From: JAWWOW01 sp033851265
GTDB lineage: Bacteria > Actinomycetota > Actinomycetes > JAWWOW01
NCBI GenBank assembly: GCA_033851265.1
Contig: JAWWOW010000005.1
Span: forward strand, 1 to 64,000
Direction of reading: 5' to 3'
Length of the DNA: 64,000 bases
Part shown: piece after piece, positions 15,864-25,770 of the stretch
How positions within the stretch are numbered: the first letter of the stretch is position 1
How the letters are laid out: the number at the start of each line of letters is the position of its first letter
Notes under the pieces: model-generated
What the model was told of the DNA's origin: nothing
The model's database searches: none
Seen by the model: only the letters and a program-made list of their open reading frames with translations
Made by a program: the position numbers and the translations under genes

Positions 15864-16696
15864 TCGTAGCGCTCGGATGAATCTCGCCAAGACCGCCGCG
15901 GCCGGAACGCGTTCTGGAGATTGGATTCGGAGAACCCGTCGAGTACCACACCGTCCACGACGTATCGGTAGAGAACAAGCGAGAGAATCGCGGACAGCGC
16001 CGATGACACGGCTGCCAGAACAATGAATGCGATCACCAGAGTGACAATCCCGGACGTAATTCCACCGACGAAACCGAAGCAGGCCAGGAGAAGCACCGGA
16101 AGCGAGAGCGCGAAGATCACCAAGCCTTGACCCAGGTCACTCACCACCGACTCGCCCCAGCGTTGGCGAAACAGCGCGGACGAGCGTCGCAGCCCGCTGA
16201 ACGGGCCGGTTCGCTCCAGCATGATCACCGGAACCACCATCAAACTGGCGAGTGTCCAGATGACACCCACCAAGGCAGCGATGATCCGACCAGCGAAGCT
16301 GAGCCGCTGTTCGATGGCGCGGATGATGAGCCCGACGGTTCCTGTGAGCAGCGACCACCCGAGTAAGGCCGGTGCGTGGGTGGCGACTCTCGACAGAGCG
16401 GTTGGAACACTGACGGGCTCACCGCGTAAGTGGAGATCGGCGAGTGCGACCACGGCGGCCGCCGAGAACGTCGAACAGATCGTCCCGATCAAATAGACGG
16501 GGATCAGCGCGAAGAGCGTGTGCGACTCGGTGCCGTCGAAGACGTGGGTGCCGCCAGCGACCCCGAAGATGTAGGACGCGTCGATCCCGGCCTGAGCCAG
16601 GAGCGCAATCAGCGAGAACCCGACAATAGATGGGACGTCACGAGCTATCCGGAAACTGGCCAGGGTGCATTGCCAACCGCGCTGCCAACGGTTCAT
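15854..16696 (-). CDS. DUF6159-like polytopic membrane protein
   Basis: 280 residues starting MNRWQRGWQCTLASFRIARD; GAGGTGG precedes the ATG. About six hydrophobic helices with small loops and a short charged C-terminus ending SSERYDYN. The WxLASLMVVPVIMLERTGPF block resembles the DUF6159 family of uncharacterised membrane proteins. It converges on the glycosyltransferase gene and overlaps its extended frame by ten bases. Function unknown. Confidence 0.75.
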   Translation of the reverse strand: MNRWQRGWQCTLASFRIARDVPSIVGFSLIALLAQAGIDASYIFGVAGGTHVFDGTESHTLFALIPVYLIGTICSTFSAAAVVALADLHLRGEPVSVPTALSRVATHAPALLGWSLLTGTVGLIIRAIEQRLSFAGRIIAALVGVIWTLASLMVVPVIMLERTGPFSGLRRSSALFRQRWGESVVSDLGQGLVIFALSLPVLLLACFGFVGGITSGIVTLVIAFIVLAAVSSALSAILSLVLYRYVVDGVVLDGFSESNLQNAFRPRRSWRDSSERYDYN

Positions 16697-16842
16697 GTCC
16701 ACCTCACCAGTCGGCACTGGGTTGCCGGCGTTTAAGTGTGGACCAGTTTTGTGTCCTCCAAAAGAGTCGTTTCTCGACGTGCCGGGCGTGAATGCCGCAA
16801 ACCGGTGGCCACTCGCCGTCGTACGACGCAGACTGTCGTCAC

Positions 16843-18444
16843 GTGGGCCACGTTGACCTTGCCGATGTTTCTCTGGTGCTCCCGAATGCTCGGGCGCTCC
16901 TCGAGACCGTGAGCTTCCGCGTCGGCGAGGGCGCCAAGACTGCTCTGGTCGGTGACAACGGGTCGGGCAAGACCACGCTGCTGCGCATCGTCGCTGGTGA
17001 CCTGACGCCAACATCGGGCACGGTCAGCCGCAGCGGTGGGCTCGGCGTGATGCGACAGTTCATCGGCAGCGTGCGCGACGAGTCGACCGTGCGGGACCTG
17101 CTCTTATCCGTTGCGCCGGCCCGGATTCGCGAGGCGGCTGCGGTCGTCGACACCGCCGAGCTCGCGATGATGGAGCGCGACGACGAGCCGACGCAGTTGC
17201 GATACGCGCAGGCGCTTGCCGACTGGGCCGACGCCGGTGGCTACGACGCCGAGGTCGTCTTCGATGTGTGTACGACGGCAGCGCTGGATGCGTCGTACGA
17301 ACGCGCGCAATGGCGTGAGGTGCGCACGCTCTCCGGCGGAGAGCAGAAGCGCCTTGTGCTCGAAGCACTGCTCCGCGGTCCGGACGAGGTGTTGCTGCTC
17401 GACGAGCCCGACAACTACCTCGACGTGCCGGCCAAGCGCTGGCTCGAGACGCGACTGCAAGAGACACCCAAGACCGTGCTCTACGTCTCACACGACCGTG
17501 AGCTGCTGGCGCAGACGGCGACGCGCATCGTGACGATCGAGGCGCGCACGGCGTGGACCCACGGTGGTGGATTCGCGTCGTACCACGAGGCGCGCGGCGA
17601 TCGGATCGCCCGGCTGGAGGAGCTGCACCGCCGCTGGAACGAGGAGCACGAGCGCCTCAAGGAGCTAGTGCGCACACTGCAGCAGCAGGCTGCGATCAGC
17701 CCCGACATGGCGAGCCGCTACCGAGCGATGCAGACGCGGCTCGCAAAGTTCGAAGCGGCCGGCCCGCCTCCGGAGATCCCGCGGACGCAGGACGTGAAGA
17801 TGCGCCTGCGCGGCGGTCGCACCGGCGTACGAGCGATTACGTGTGAGGCGCTCGAGCTCAGCGGACTCATGAAGCCCTTCGATGTCGAGGTGTACTTCGG
17901 GGAGCGAGTGGCCGTGCTCGGCGCGAACGGTTCGGGCAAGTCGCACTTCCTGAAGCTCCTCGGCGGTGAGCCGGTGCGTCACGAGGGCCGGTGGAAGCTC
18001 GGCGCGCGCGTCGTGCCGGGGCGGTTCGCGCAGACGCATGAGCATCCCGAGCTCGCCGGGCGCACCCTCGTCGACATCCTCTGGCACGAGGCCCACGACC
18101 GCGGCCGGGCGATGAGCATCCTGCGGCGCTACGAGCTGTCCGGGCAGGCCGACCAGCGCTTCGACACCCTCTCCGGCGGCCAGCAGGCGCGGTTCCAGAT
18201 CCTGCTGCTCGAGATCCAGGGCGCCACGCTGCTCCTTCTCGACGAGCCGACGGACAACCTCGACGTGGCCAGCGCGGAGGCGCTCGAGGACGGTCTGGCG
18301 GCGTACGAGGGCACCGTGGTGGCCGTCACCCACGACCGGTGGTTCGCCCGGTCCTTCGACCGCTACCTCGTGTTCGGCGCCGACGGCTCGGTCTACGAGG
18401 CGCCGGAACCGGTCTGGGACGAGTCCCGTCCCGTCCGCCCCTGA
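16843..18444 (+). CDS. ABC-F family ATPase (ribosome-associated type)
   Basis: 533 residues with two ABC domains and no membrane part. Domain 1: Walker A GDNGSGKTT, signature LSGGEQKR, Walker B VLLLDEPDNYLD. An arginine-rich linker helix follows. Domain 2: GANGSGKS, LSGGQQAR, LLLDEPTDNLD. ABC-F proteins act on the ribosome (Uup/EttA-like factors, or antibiotic-protection proteins). GTG 16843 is chosen because homology begins there; the frame is open 17 codons earlier. The specific subfamily cannot be assigned by eye. Confidence 0.9.
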   Translation: MGHVDLADVSLVLPNARALLETVSFRVGEGAKTALVGDNGSGKTTLLRIVAGDLTPTSGTVSRSGGLGVMRQFIGSVRDESTVRDLLLSVAPARIREAAAVVDTAELAMMERDDEPTQLRYAQALADWADAGGYDAEVVFDVCTTAALDASYERAQWREVRTLSGGEQKRLVLEALLRGPDEVLLLDEPDNYLDVPAKRWLETRLQETPKTVLYVSHDRELLAQTATRIVTIEARTAWTHGGGFASYHEARGDRIARLEELHRRWNEEHERLKELVRTLQQQAAISPDMASRYRAMQTRLAKFEAAGPPPEIPRTQDVKMRLRGGRTGVRAITCEALELSGLMKPFDVEVYFGERVAVLGANGSGKSHFLKLLGGEPVRHEGRWKLGARVVPGRFAQTHEHPELAGRTLVDILWHEAHDRGRAMSILRRYELSGQADQRFDTLSGGQQARFQILLLEIQGATLLLLDEPTDNLDVASAEALEDGLAAYEGTVVAVTHDRWFARSFDRYLVFGADGSVYEAPEPVWDESRPVRP

Positions 18445-18486
18445 CCGGAGCGCGCCCGCGCTTGGCCGAGCGGGGCACGTGTCGGC

Positions 18487-18519
18487 TATCCTGCTTCGGT
18501 TGGGCGCAGGCCTGCGCCC
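18487..18519 (+). promoter_or_regulatory. rplM -10 box and palindromic leader
   Basis: TATCCT at 18487-18492 is a -10-like box; a weak TTGGCC lies 19 bases upstream. Ten bases downstream an 18-base perfect palindrome (18502-18519, GGGCGCAGG and its complement) would fold at the very 5' end of the mRNA, 38 bases before the rplM start. It could be an autoregulatory or mRNA-stabilising element. Confidence 0.4.
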
Positions 18520-18556
18520 CGTGAAATCCCCGAGTCGAGAAGCAGTAGGTCCCCGC

Positions 18557-19000
18557 GTGCGTACGTTCACCCCGAAGCCCGCCGACGTCACCCGGCAGTG
18601 GCATCTCATCGATGCTTCCGATGTCGTCCTCGGCCGGCTCGCCAGCCAGACCGCGAAGCTGCTCCGGGGCAAGCACAAGCCCTACTACGCCCCGCACCTC
18701 GACACCGGCGACTTCGTCGTGATCGTCAATGCCTCGAAGGTCGCCCTGACCGGAGCCAAGCGGGAGCAGAAGCTCGCGCACCGGCACTCGGGCTACCCCG
18801 GCGGCCTGCGGAGCGTGCCCTACACCGTGCTGCTCGCCGAAAAGCCTGAGCGCGCGGTCGAGAAGGCCGTCCGCGGCATGTTGCCCAAGGGCACGCTCGG
18901 CCGGGCGATGCTCAACAAGTTGAAGGTGTACGCCGGACCCGACCACCCGCACCAGGCGCAGGCGCCGGTGCCCTACGAGATCACCCAGGTCGCGCAGTAA
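18557..19000 (+). CDS. rplM: 50S ribosomal protein L13
   Basis: 147 residues, the standard size. Early 50S assembly protein. GTG start gives VRTFTPKPADVTRQWHLIDA, the usual actinobacterial N-terminus; upstream in-frame codons are leader. GDFVVIVNASKVALTGAK and VRGMLPKGTLGRAMLNKLKVY are diagnostic. Pairs with rpsI 30 bases downstream. Confidence 0.97.
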   Translation: MRTFTPKPADVTRQWHLIDASDVVLGRLASQTAKLLRGKHKPYYAPHLDTGDFVVIVNASKVALTGAKREQKLAHRHSGYPGGLRSVPYTVLLAEKPERAVEKAVRGMLPKGTLGRAMLNKLKVYAGPDHPHQAQAPVPYEITQVAQ

Positions 19001-19030
19001 CTGCGCGCGCCTGAACTAGCAGGGAGTTCT

Positions 19031-19567
19031 GTGAGCGAGACCACGATCGACGCCCCGGCCGACGCCGCTACCGACGTCGAGCCGGATGCCACCCCCGTCG
19101 AGGCACCCGACGACAGCGCTGCTGCGGGCACCTACACCACCGAGACGGCCGAGGCGCCCCCGGCGCCCAAGCGCGCTGCCGCAGGTCCGGGCGCCGCAAC
19201 GGGTCGTCGCAAGGAGGCGATCGCGCGGGTGCGCATCGCCCCTGGCACTGGGCAGTGGACGATCAACGGGCGGACGCTCGAGGACTACTTCCCCAACAAG
19301 GTGCATCAGCAGATCGTCAACGAGCCATTCGAGACGCTCGACCAGACCGGGCAGTACGACGTCATCGCACGCATCGTCGGCGGCGGTGTCTCCGGTCAGG
19401 CCGGTGCACTGCGGCTGGGCATCGCTCGGTCATTGATCGAAGCGGACGCCGAGAGCCGCCCGTCCCTGAAGAAGGCCGGCTTCCTCACCCGCGACGCGCG
19501 GGTCAAGGAGCGCAAGAAGTACGGCCTGAAGAAGGCACGTAAGGCCCCGCAGTACAGCAAGCGCTAG
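19031..19567 (+). CDS. rpsI: 30S ribosomal protein S9 with acidic N-terminal extension
   Basis: 178 residues; the conserved S9 domain covers the last ~128. GRRKEAIARVRIAPGTGQWT opens the core, and the C-terminal KAPQYSKR reaches the P-site tRNA. The first ~50 residues are an Asp/Glu/Ala/Pro/Thr-rich extension. GTG start preceded by AGGGAG. Confidence 0.96.
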   Translation: MSETTIDAPADAATDVEPDATPVEAPDDSAAAGTYTTETAEAPPAPKRAAAGPGAATGRRKEAIARVRIAPGTGQWTINGRTLEDYFPNKVHQQIVNEPFETLDQTGQYDVIARIVGGGVSGQAGALRLGIARSLIEADAESRPSLKKAGFLTRDARVKERKKYGLKKARKAPQYSKR

Positions 19568-19577
19568 CAGGGGCCCG

Positions 19578-20927
19578 GTGGGCCGGCTCTTTGGCACTGA
19601 CGGCGTCCGCGGGATCGCTGGCGTCGATCTCACTCCCGAGCTTGCGCTCGCATTGGCGTCCGCCGCCGTGCACGAGCTCGTGGTACGCCGTGACGACGCC
19701 GAGCGCCCGCGCGTTGTCATCGGCCGTGACACACGTCCATCGGGAGAGTGGCTGGAAGCCGCTGTCACCGCTGGTTGCCTCGCGGCAGGTGCAGATGTCG
19801 ACGTGATCGGCATCATCCCGACGCCCGGTGTTGCGTACACCGTCGCCACCACTGGGGCCGACCTCGGCGTGATGATCTCGGCGAGTCACAACCCCATGCC
19901 GGACAACGGGATCAAGTTCTTCGCGCGCGGCGGTCACAAGCTTGCGGATGACGTCGAGGACCGCATCGAAGCGCGCCTGCCGGTCGAGATGTCCCGCCCG
20001 GTCGGCGAAGCCGTGGGTCGCAGGTACGACGAACGCGGCGCTGCGCATCGCGACTCCTACGTCGCACATCTGCTGACGAGCGTGACCACGCCGTTGGATG
20101 GGCTGCGCGTCGTCGTCGATTGTGCCAACGGTGCCGCTTCGACCGTCGCACCCGACGCCTACCGCACGGCCGGCGCCGATGTTGTCGTCATCAACGACGA
20201 TCTCAGCGGCTATCGAATCAATGACGGGTGCGGCGCAACACATCTCGAGGCTGTGCAGAACGCCGTGCGCGAACACAATGCCGACGTCGGTCTTGCGCAC
20301 GACGGTGACGCTGACCGATGCATCGCGGTCGATGCCAACGGCGACGTGGTGGATGGGGACGCGATTCTTGCGATTCTGGCGCTGGCACTGCAAGAACGCG
20401 GACAGTTGGCTTCGGACACCGTTGTCACCACGGTCATGACCAACCTCGGCTTCAAACGAGCCATGGCAACGCACGGCGTTGCCGTCGCTGAGACACCGGT
20501 GGGCGATCGGTACGTCCTCGAAGAGATGCGCGCGCGAAACCTCGTGTTGGGAGGCGAGCAGTCGGGCCACCTGATCCTGCTGTCGCACTCGACGACCGGC
20601 GACGGGCTGCTCACTGGCTTGCAACTGCTGGCGCGCATGGCTGAGACCGGGCGCTCGCTCGCTGAGCTTGCCGGCGTTTTGAGACGACTGCCCCAAGTGC
20701 TCCTTGCGGTCCGGGTGCAGGACAAGGCCGCTGCACTTGACGCACCCGCCGTCATCGACGCGATTGCGGCTGCCGAGGCATCGCTCGGCGCTGACGGCCG
20801 CATCCTGGTGCGCCCCAGCGGCACCGAGCCGGTCGTGCGCGTGATGGTCGAGGCCCCAGAAGAGGCCATAGCGCAGTCCATCGCCGAGCGCGTCGCGACA
20901 GCCGTGCAAACGGCGTCCGACAGTTAG
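19578..20927 (+). CDS. glmM: phosphoglucosamine mutase
   Basis: 449 residues. Interconverts glucosamine-6-phosphate and glucosamine-1-phosphate for peptidoglycan. The phosphorylated serine is S103 in MISASHNPMPDNG; the metal-binding loop is DGDADRCIAVD; GGEQSGHLI and the phosphate-binding RPSGTEPVVRVMVEA follow. GTG start. Its product's precursor is made by glmS nine bases downstream. Confidence 0.97.
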   Translation: MGRLFGTDGVRGIAGVDLTPELALALASAAVHELVVRRDDAERPRVVIGRDTRPSGEWLEAAVTAGCLAAGADVDVIGIIPTPGVAYTVATTGADLGVMISASHNPMPDNGIKFFARGGHKLADDVEDRIEARLPVEMSRPVGEAVGRRYDERGAAHRDSYVAHLLTSVTTPLDGLRVVVDCANGAASTVAPDAYRTAGADVVVINDDLSGYRINDGCGATHLEAVQNAVREHNADVGLAHDGDADRCIAVDANGDVVDGDAILAILALALQERGQLASDTVVTTVMTNLGFKRAMATHGVAVAETPVGDRYVLEEMRARNLVLGGEQSGHLILLSHSTTGDGLLTGLQLLARMAETGRSLAELAGVLRRLPQVLLAVRVQDKAAALDAPAVIDAIAAAEASLGADGRILVRPSGTEPVVRVMVEAPEEAIAQSIAERVATAVQTASDS

Positions 20928-20930
20928 TCT
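20925..20930 (+). promoter_or_regulatory. candidate -10 box of a leaderless glmS promoter
   Basis: TAGTCT overlaps the glmM stop codon region and is six bases (GATCTC) from the glmS ATG. This gives transcription starting on the ATG. There is no Shine-Dalgarno before glmS. Supports an independent glmS transcript in addition to read-through from glmM. Confidence 0.5.
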
Positions 20931-20936
20931 GATCTC

Positions 20937-22760
20937 ATGTGCGGCATCGTTGGGTACGTCGGACCGCGTCCCGCTCTCGACGTTGTCCTCGACGGTCTGC
21001 GCAGGCTCGAGTACCGCGGTTACGACTCCGCCGGGGTAGCCATCCTGGACGGCGACCTCGACGTTCACCGCAAGGCGGGCAAGCTCGCCAACCTCGAAGC
21101 CGAGCTCGCGGACCTAACGGTCACCGGCAACCTCGGCATCGGGCACACACGTTGGGCGACGCACGGCCCGCCGACAGACCGCAACGCGCATCCGCAGGTC
21201 GACTGCACCGGCGCGGTCGCCGTCGTACACAACGGGACCATCGAGAACTTCGCCGAGCTGCGCCACGAGCTGGAGCTGCGCGGCCACACCCTGCACAGTG
21301 ACACCGACACCGAGGCCGTCGCGCATCTCATCGAAGAGCGGTACGACGGAGACCTGCCCGCTGCAGTTCGCAGTGTGTGCAAGGACCTCGAGGGGTCGTT
21401 CGTCCTCGTCATCGCGCATCGTGATGAGCCCGACCTCGTCGTTGGTGCTCGTCGCAACCTCCCGCTCGTCCTCGGCATCGGTGACGGTGAACAGTTCCTT
21501 GCCAGCGATGTGACGGCGTTCATCGCGCACACGCGCACCGCCCGGATCATTGACCAGGACCAGGTTGTTGAGCTGCGACGAGCGGGTGCACGCATCACCG
21601 ATCTCGACGGCAACGAGGTCGAAGGCGAGACGTTCCATGTCGACTGGGACACCGCGGCTGCCGAAAAGGGCGGCTACGAGTACTTCATGCTGAAGGAGAT
21701 GCAGGAGCAGCCGCAGGCGGTTCTCGACACACTCGGCGGTCGGCTCAGCCCCGAGGGACATGTCGTTCTCGATGAGCTGTCGATGAGTGACGAGGACGTG
21801 CGAGGGATCGAGCAGGTCTTCATCGTCGCGTGCGGCTCGGCCTACCACTCCGGACTGATCGCGAAGTATGCGATCGAGCGATGGACCCGGTTGCCCTGCC
21901 AAGTCGAGATGGCGAGTGAGTTCCGTTACGCAGATCCAGTGCTGGGACGTCGCACGCTGGTGATCGCTATCAGCCAGTCAGGTGAGACCGCGGACACCAT
22001 CGAAGCAATCCGTCATGCCCGGTCGCAGCGTGCACCGACGCTCGCTGTCTGCAACACCGTCAACGCGACCATCCCGCGTGAGAGTGACGCAGTGCTCTAC
22101 ACCCGGGCCGGACCCGAGGTCGGCGTCGCCGCGACGAAGACCGTGACCACGCAGATCGCTGCGATGTACGTCGTCGCGCTTTATCTCGCGCAGGTGCGCG
22201 GCACTCGCGACGCTGATGAGGTTGCTGCGCACATCGCGGATCTCAAGGAGATCCCGGCACTCATGACCGAGACACTCGGCCGGATGGACACGATGCGCAA
22301 GGTCGCGCGTGGAATCGCCGACGCGTCAGGTGTGCTCTTCATCGGGCGTCACGTCGGCTACCCGATCTCGCTCGAAGGTGCATTGAAACTCAAGGAGCTC
22401 GCCTATACCTACGCCGAGGGTTATCCCGCCGGTGAGTTGAAGCACGGCCCGATCGCGCTGATCGAAGACGACACTCCCGTCGTGGTGACTGCGCCGCGGC
22501 ATGCGCTGCGCGCAAAACTCATCAACAACGTGCAAGAAGTCCGCGCCCGCGGCGCGCATACCATCGTCATCGCGACTGATGGCGACGACGTAATCACGCC
22601 GTACGCCGACGACATCATCTACGTCCCGGACACCAAGTCGCTGTACTCACCGCTGCTGACGATCATCCCGATGCAGGTGCTCGCGGCGGAGATCGCTCTC
22701 GCGCGTGGACTCGATGTCGACCAGCCCCGCAATCTGGCCAAGTCCGTCACCGTCGAGTGA
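20937..22760 (+). CDS. glmS: glutamine-fructose-6-phosphate aminotransferase
   Basis: 607 residues. Makes glucosamine-6-phosphate from fructose-6-phosphate and glutamine. The N-terminal glutaminase begins MCGIVGYVG with the catalytic Cys2 exposed after Met removal, followed by GHTRWATHG. Two SIS sugar-isomerase domains fill the rest; the C-terminus ends with the conserved DQPRNLAKSVTVE. Follows glmM. Confidence 0.98.
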   Translation: MCGIVGYVGPRPALDVVLDGLRRLEYRGYDSAGVAILDGDLDVHRKAGKLANLEAELADLTVTGNLGIGHTRWATHGPPTDRNAHPQVDCTGAVAVVHNGTIENFAELRHELELRGHTLHSDTDTEAVAHLIEERYDGDLPAAVRSVCKDLEGSFVLVIAHRDEPDLVVGARRNLPLVLGIGDGEQFLASDVTAFIAHTRTARIIDQDQVVELRRAGARITDLDGNEVEGETFHVDWDTAAAEKGGYEYFMLKEMQEQPQAVLDTLGGRLSPEGHVVLDELSMSDEDVRGIEQVFIVACGSAYHSGLIAKYAIERWTRLPCQVEMASEFRYADPVLGRRTLVIAISQSGETADTIEAIRHARSQRAPTLAVCNTVNATIPRESDAVLYTRAGPEVGVAATKTVTTQIAAMYVVALYLAQVRGTRDADEVAAHIADLKEIPALMTETLGRMDTMRKVARGIADASGVLFIGRHVGYPISLEGALKLKELAYTYAEGYPAGELKHGPIALIEDDTPVVVTAPRHALRAKLINNVQEVRARGAHTIVIATDGDDVITPYADDIIYVPDTKSLYSPLLTIIPMQVLAAEIALARGLDVDQPRNLAKSVTVE

Positions 22761-22764
22761 CGTC

Positions 22765-23115
22765 ATGATCGTCGGCATCGGTGTCGACGTCGTCGACGTC
22801 GCGCGGTTCGAACGCTCATTGCAACGCACGCCACGGCTGGCCGACCGGCTGTTCACCAAAGCCGAACGCGATCTGCCGACCCCCTCGCTAGCGGCGCGCT
22901 TCGCGGCGAAGGAAGCGATCGCTAAGGCACTTGGCGCGCCGGGCGGTCTGCGGTGGCACGACGCCGAGATCACCCAACTCGACGACGGGCGGCCGGAGTT
23001 GTCAGTGCGCGGCACCGTCGATGCGGCCGCGACCGGGCTCGGCGTACACCGCTGGCACATCTCCCTCAGCCATGACGGGGGCCTCGCCATCGCCATGGTC
23101 GTCGCGGAAGGCTAG
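22765..23115 (+). CDS. acpS: holo-[acyl-carrier-protein] synthase
   Basis: 116 residues. Transfers phosphopantetheine from CoA to acyl carrier protein. MIVGIGVDVVDVARFER carries the Mg-binding aspartate and RFAAKEAIAKALG the conserved Lys-Glu. Start is the ATG five bases after the glmS stop; the open frame upstream is within glmS. Followed closely by nnr, as in many actinobacteria. Confidence 0.95.
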   Translation: MIVGIGVDVVDVARFERSLQRTPRLADRLFTKAERDLPTPSLAARFAAKEAIAKALGAPGGLRWHDAEITQLDDGRPELSVRGTVDAAATGLGVHRWHISLSHDGGLAIAMVVAEG

Positions 23116-23119
23116 GGCC

Positions 23120-24622
23120 GTGCGCCCCGTTCACGACGTCGACACCGTCCGCGCCGCGGAGCGGGCGGTGATGGAGCAGCTGCCTGACGGAGCGCTGATG
23201 CAACGAGCAGCAACCGGGCTCGCTCGACGGTGTGCGGACGTGCTCGAACAGGTCTACGGATCACACGTCCTCCTGCTCGTTGGCAAGGGCAACAACGGCG
23301 GCGATGCGTTGTACGCCGGTGCGCGGCTTTGCCAACGTGGCGCACAGGTCACCGCGCTGCTCATCGCCGACGCCGAGCCACCCGCGGCGCTCGACGCACT
23401 GTTGCGGGCGGGTGGCCGTGCGCAGCAAGTGAGTGCTGACGACCGGAACGCGTTCGAGCATGCGGACCTGGTAGTCGACGGGCTGCTGGGCATCGGTGGC
23501 AAGGGTGCGCTGCGTGCACAGGCTGCACAGCTGGCTGAATATGCGAACGACTCCGGCGCCACCGTTGTCGCGGTCGACGTGCCGTCTGGAGTCGACGCCG
23601 ACAGCGGACGCGTCGAGGGGTCAGCTGTCCGCGCCGACATCACGGTCACGTTTGGAACTCTCAAGCCCGGACTGCTCGTAGCACCGGGAGCGCACTACGC
23701 CGGGATCGTCGAGTGCGTCGACATCGGACTCACCCCGCATCTACCGCCGCCGACGATCGAGGTGCTTGACGCTGACGACGTCGCCGCCCTGCTGCCTGAC
23801 CCGGAGCCGGAGACTGACAAGTACCACCGGGGCGTCGTCGGTGTCGCCGCTGGCAGTGACACCTACACCGGCGCCGCGGTGCTCACCACCGGCGGCGCGA
23901 TCGTCAATGGCGCCGGGATGGTGCGTTTCGTCTCCGTCGCTCATCCGGCCGAGCTCGTCCGCGCGCGCTGGCCAGAGGCGGTCGTCACGGTCGTGCCACC
24001 GGGCGATGGCACGGCGGTCATCGACGCGGGTCAGGTGCAGGCATGGGTCGTCGGTCCCGGTCTCGGCACCGACGATGCGGCGGCAGCAGTGGTCGAGGCG
24101 ATCCTCGGCACGGACCTGCCGGTCCTCGTCGACGCGGACGCGATCAGCATCCTGGCCAGCCACCGCGAGTGGCTGACGCAACGACGCGCCCCCACCCTGT
24201 TGACGCCGCATGCCGGAGAGTTCGCCCGGCTGGTCGGCGCCGACCGCGGCGATGTGGAGGCGGACCGGCTGACCCACGTGCGGAAGGCCGCCGCCGATCT
24301 CGGTGTCACGGTCCTGCTCAAGGGCTCGACAACAGTGGTGGCCGACCCGGACGGGCACACGCGTATCAATCCCACTGGCACGCGTTGGCTCGGCACGGCG
24401 GGCACGGGCGACGTGTTATCGGGCGTGTGCGGTGCGTTGCTCGCCACCGGCTGCAGCGCACTCGACGCCGGGTCGGCCGGGGCGTTCCTGCACGGACTTG
24501 CGGCGCGGCTCGTCAGCGCCGAGGTGGTGCCGATCGCCGCAACCGATCTTCTCGACGCCTGGCCCGGCGTGCTCCGCGTCGTACGCGCCGAAGGGCTCGG
24601 CCCTGAGACACTGAACGCGTGA
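23120..24622 (+). CDS. nnr: bifunctional NAD(P)HX epimerase/dehydratase
   Basis: 500 residues. Repairs hydrated NADH and NADPH. The N-terminal epimerase half has GKGNNGGDALYAGARL and VAVDVPSGVDADSG. The C-terminal dehydratase half has KYHRGVVGVAAGSDTYTGAA, LLTPHAGEFARL and the TAGTGDVLSGVCGALLA nucleotide site. GTG start four bases after acpS; the longer open frame overlaps acpS and is not used. Stop overlaps the alr start. Confidence 0.94.
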   Translation: MRPVHDVDTVRAAERAVMEQLPDGALMQRAATGLARRCADVLEQVYGSHVLLLVGKGNNGGDALYAGARLCQRGAQVTALLIADAEPPAALDALLRAGGRAQQVSADDRNAFEHADLVVDGLLGIGGKGALRAQAAQLAEYANDSGATVVAVDVPSGVDADSGRVEGSAVRADITVTFGTLKPGLLVAPGAHYAGIVECVDIGLTPHLPPPTIEVLDADDVAALLPDPEPETDKYHRGVVGVAAGSDTYTGAAVLTTGGAIVNGAGMVRFVSVAHPAELVRARWPEAVVTVVPPGDGTAVIDAGQVQAWVVGPGLGTDDAAAAVVEAILGTDLPVLVDADAISILASHREWLTQRRAPTLLTPHAGEFARLVGADRGDVEADRLTHVRKAAADLGVTVLLKGSTTVVADPDGHTRINPTGTRWLGTAGTGDVLSGVCGALLATGCSALDAGSAGAFLHGLAARLVSAEVVPIAATDLLDAWPGVLRVVRAEGLGPETLNA

Positions 24623-25770
24623 ACGAAGCGCCGTCGGCACCGCTGCGGGCGCAAGCCTGCGTCGACCTCGACGCCATCGCCGCAAACGTGGCTGCGCTCG
24701 ATCAACGAGCCGGTGACGCCGGGGTGATGGCGGTCGTCAAGGCCGACGGCTACGGGCACGGGCTCGTGCCGTCGGCGCGCGCGTCGCTGGCGGGCGGTGC
24801 GAGCTGGCTCGGTGTCGCGTTCATCGAGGAAGCCCTCGCGCTGCGCGCCGCGGGCGTCACGGCGCCGATCCTGTCCTGGCTCGCTGCGCCGGGTGAGCCG
24901 CTCACCGACGCGCTGGCCGCTGACATCGACGTCTCGGTCAGTGAGGTCTGGTCCCTAGAAGAGGTACGACGGGCCGCCGCCGCCACGGACCGGGTTGCCC
25001 GCGTGCATCTCAAGGCGGACACCGGGCTGCATCGCGGCGGTGCAACGCCGCAACGCTGGCCGGACTTGGTCGAGGCGGCGGCGAAGGTCGAAGCCGGCGG
25101 CGAGATCCGGGTCGTCGGGGTGTGGTCACACCTCGCGTACGCCGACGCGCCGGGTCACCCAACCGTCGAAAGGCAGGAGCAGGTCTTCGCCGAGGCACTC
25201 GAGCTGGCAGCCCGCGCTGGTCTTCATCCGGACGTACGCCACCTCGCCAACTCGGCGGCGACCCTCACCCGACCGTCGTCGCACTTCGACCTGGTGCGAC
25301 CCGGCATCGCGGTCTATGGCTTGACGCCAGTGCCGCAGGACGGGCCGTCCTCGACGTACGGCCTGCGTCCCGCAATGACGGTGACCGCTCGTGTCGCACT
25401 CACCAAGCGCGCCGACGCCGGCGCCGGTGTGTCCTACGGCCATCGCTACACCACCGAACGCGAGACCACCCTCGCGCTGGTCCCGCTGGGGTACGCCGAC
25501 GGCGTGCCGCGCAATGCCACCAATATCGCCGAGGTGTTCACCGGCGGACACCGCCGTCGCATCGCGGGCACGGTTTGCATGGACCAGTTTGTGGTCGACG
25601 TCGGTGACGACCCGGTTGTCGAAGGCGACGAAGTTGTGCTGTTCGGCGCCGGCGACGACGGCGCGCCGACCGCACAGGAGTGGGCGGACGCTCTCGGCAC
25701 GATCTCCTACGAGATCGTCACGCGAATCGGGCCGCGAGTGCCGCGCACTTACGTCGGCGGTGGCGGGTGA
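24619..25770 (+). CDS. alr: alanine racemase
   Basis: 383 residues. PLP enzyme making D-alanine for peptidoglycan. The PLP lysine is in VMAVVKADGYGHG; the catalytic tyrosine of the second subunit is in AGVSYGHRYTTE. GTG start four bases inside nnr; GTGA overlap with the next gene. Fits the wall-precursor theme of glmM-glmS-alr. Confidence 0.97.
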   Translation: MNEAPSAPLRAQACVDLDAIAANVAALDQRAGDAGVMAVVKADGYGHGLVPSARASLAGGASWLGVAFIEEALALRAAGVTAPILSWLAAPGEPLTDALAADIDVSVSEVWSLEEVRRAAAATDRVARVHLKADTGLHRGGATPQRWPDLVEAAAKVEAGGEIRVVGVWSHLAYADAPGHPTVERQEQVFAEALELAARAGLHPDVRHLANSAATLTRPSSHFDLVRPGIAVYGLTPVPQDGPSSTYGLRPAMTVTARVALTKRADAGAGVSYGHRYTTERETTLALVPLGYADGVPRNATNIAEVFTGGHRRRIAGTVCMDQFVVDVGDDPVVEGDEVVLFGAGDDGAPTAQEWADALGTISYEIVTRIGPRVPRTYVGGGG

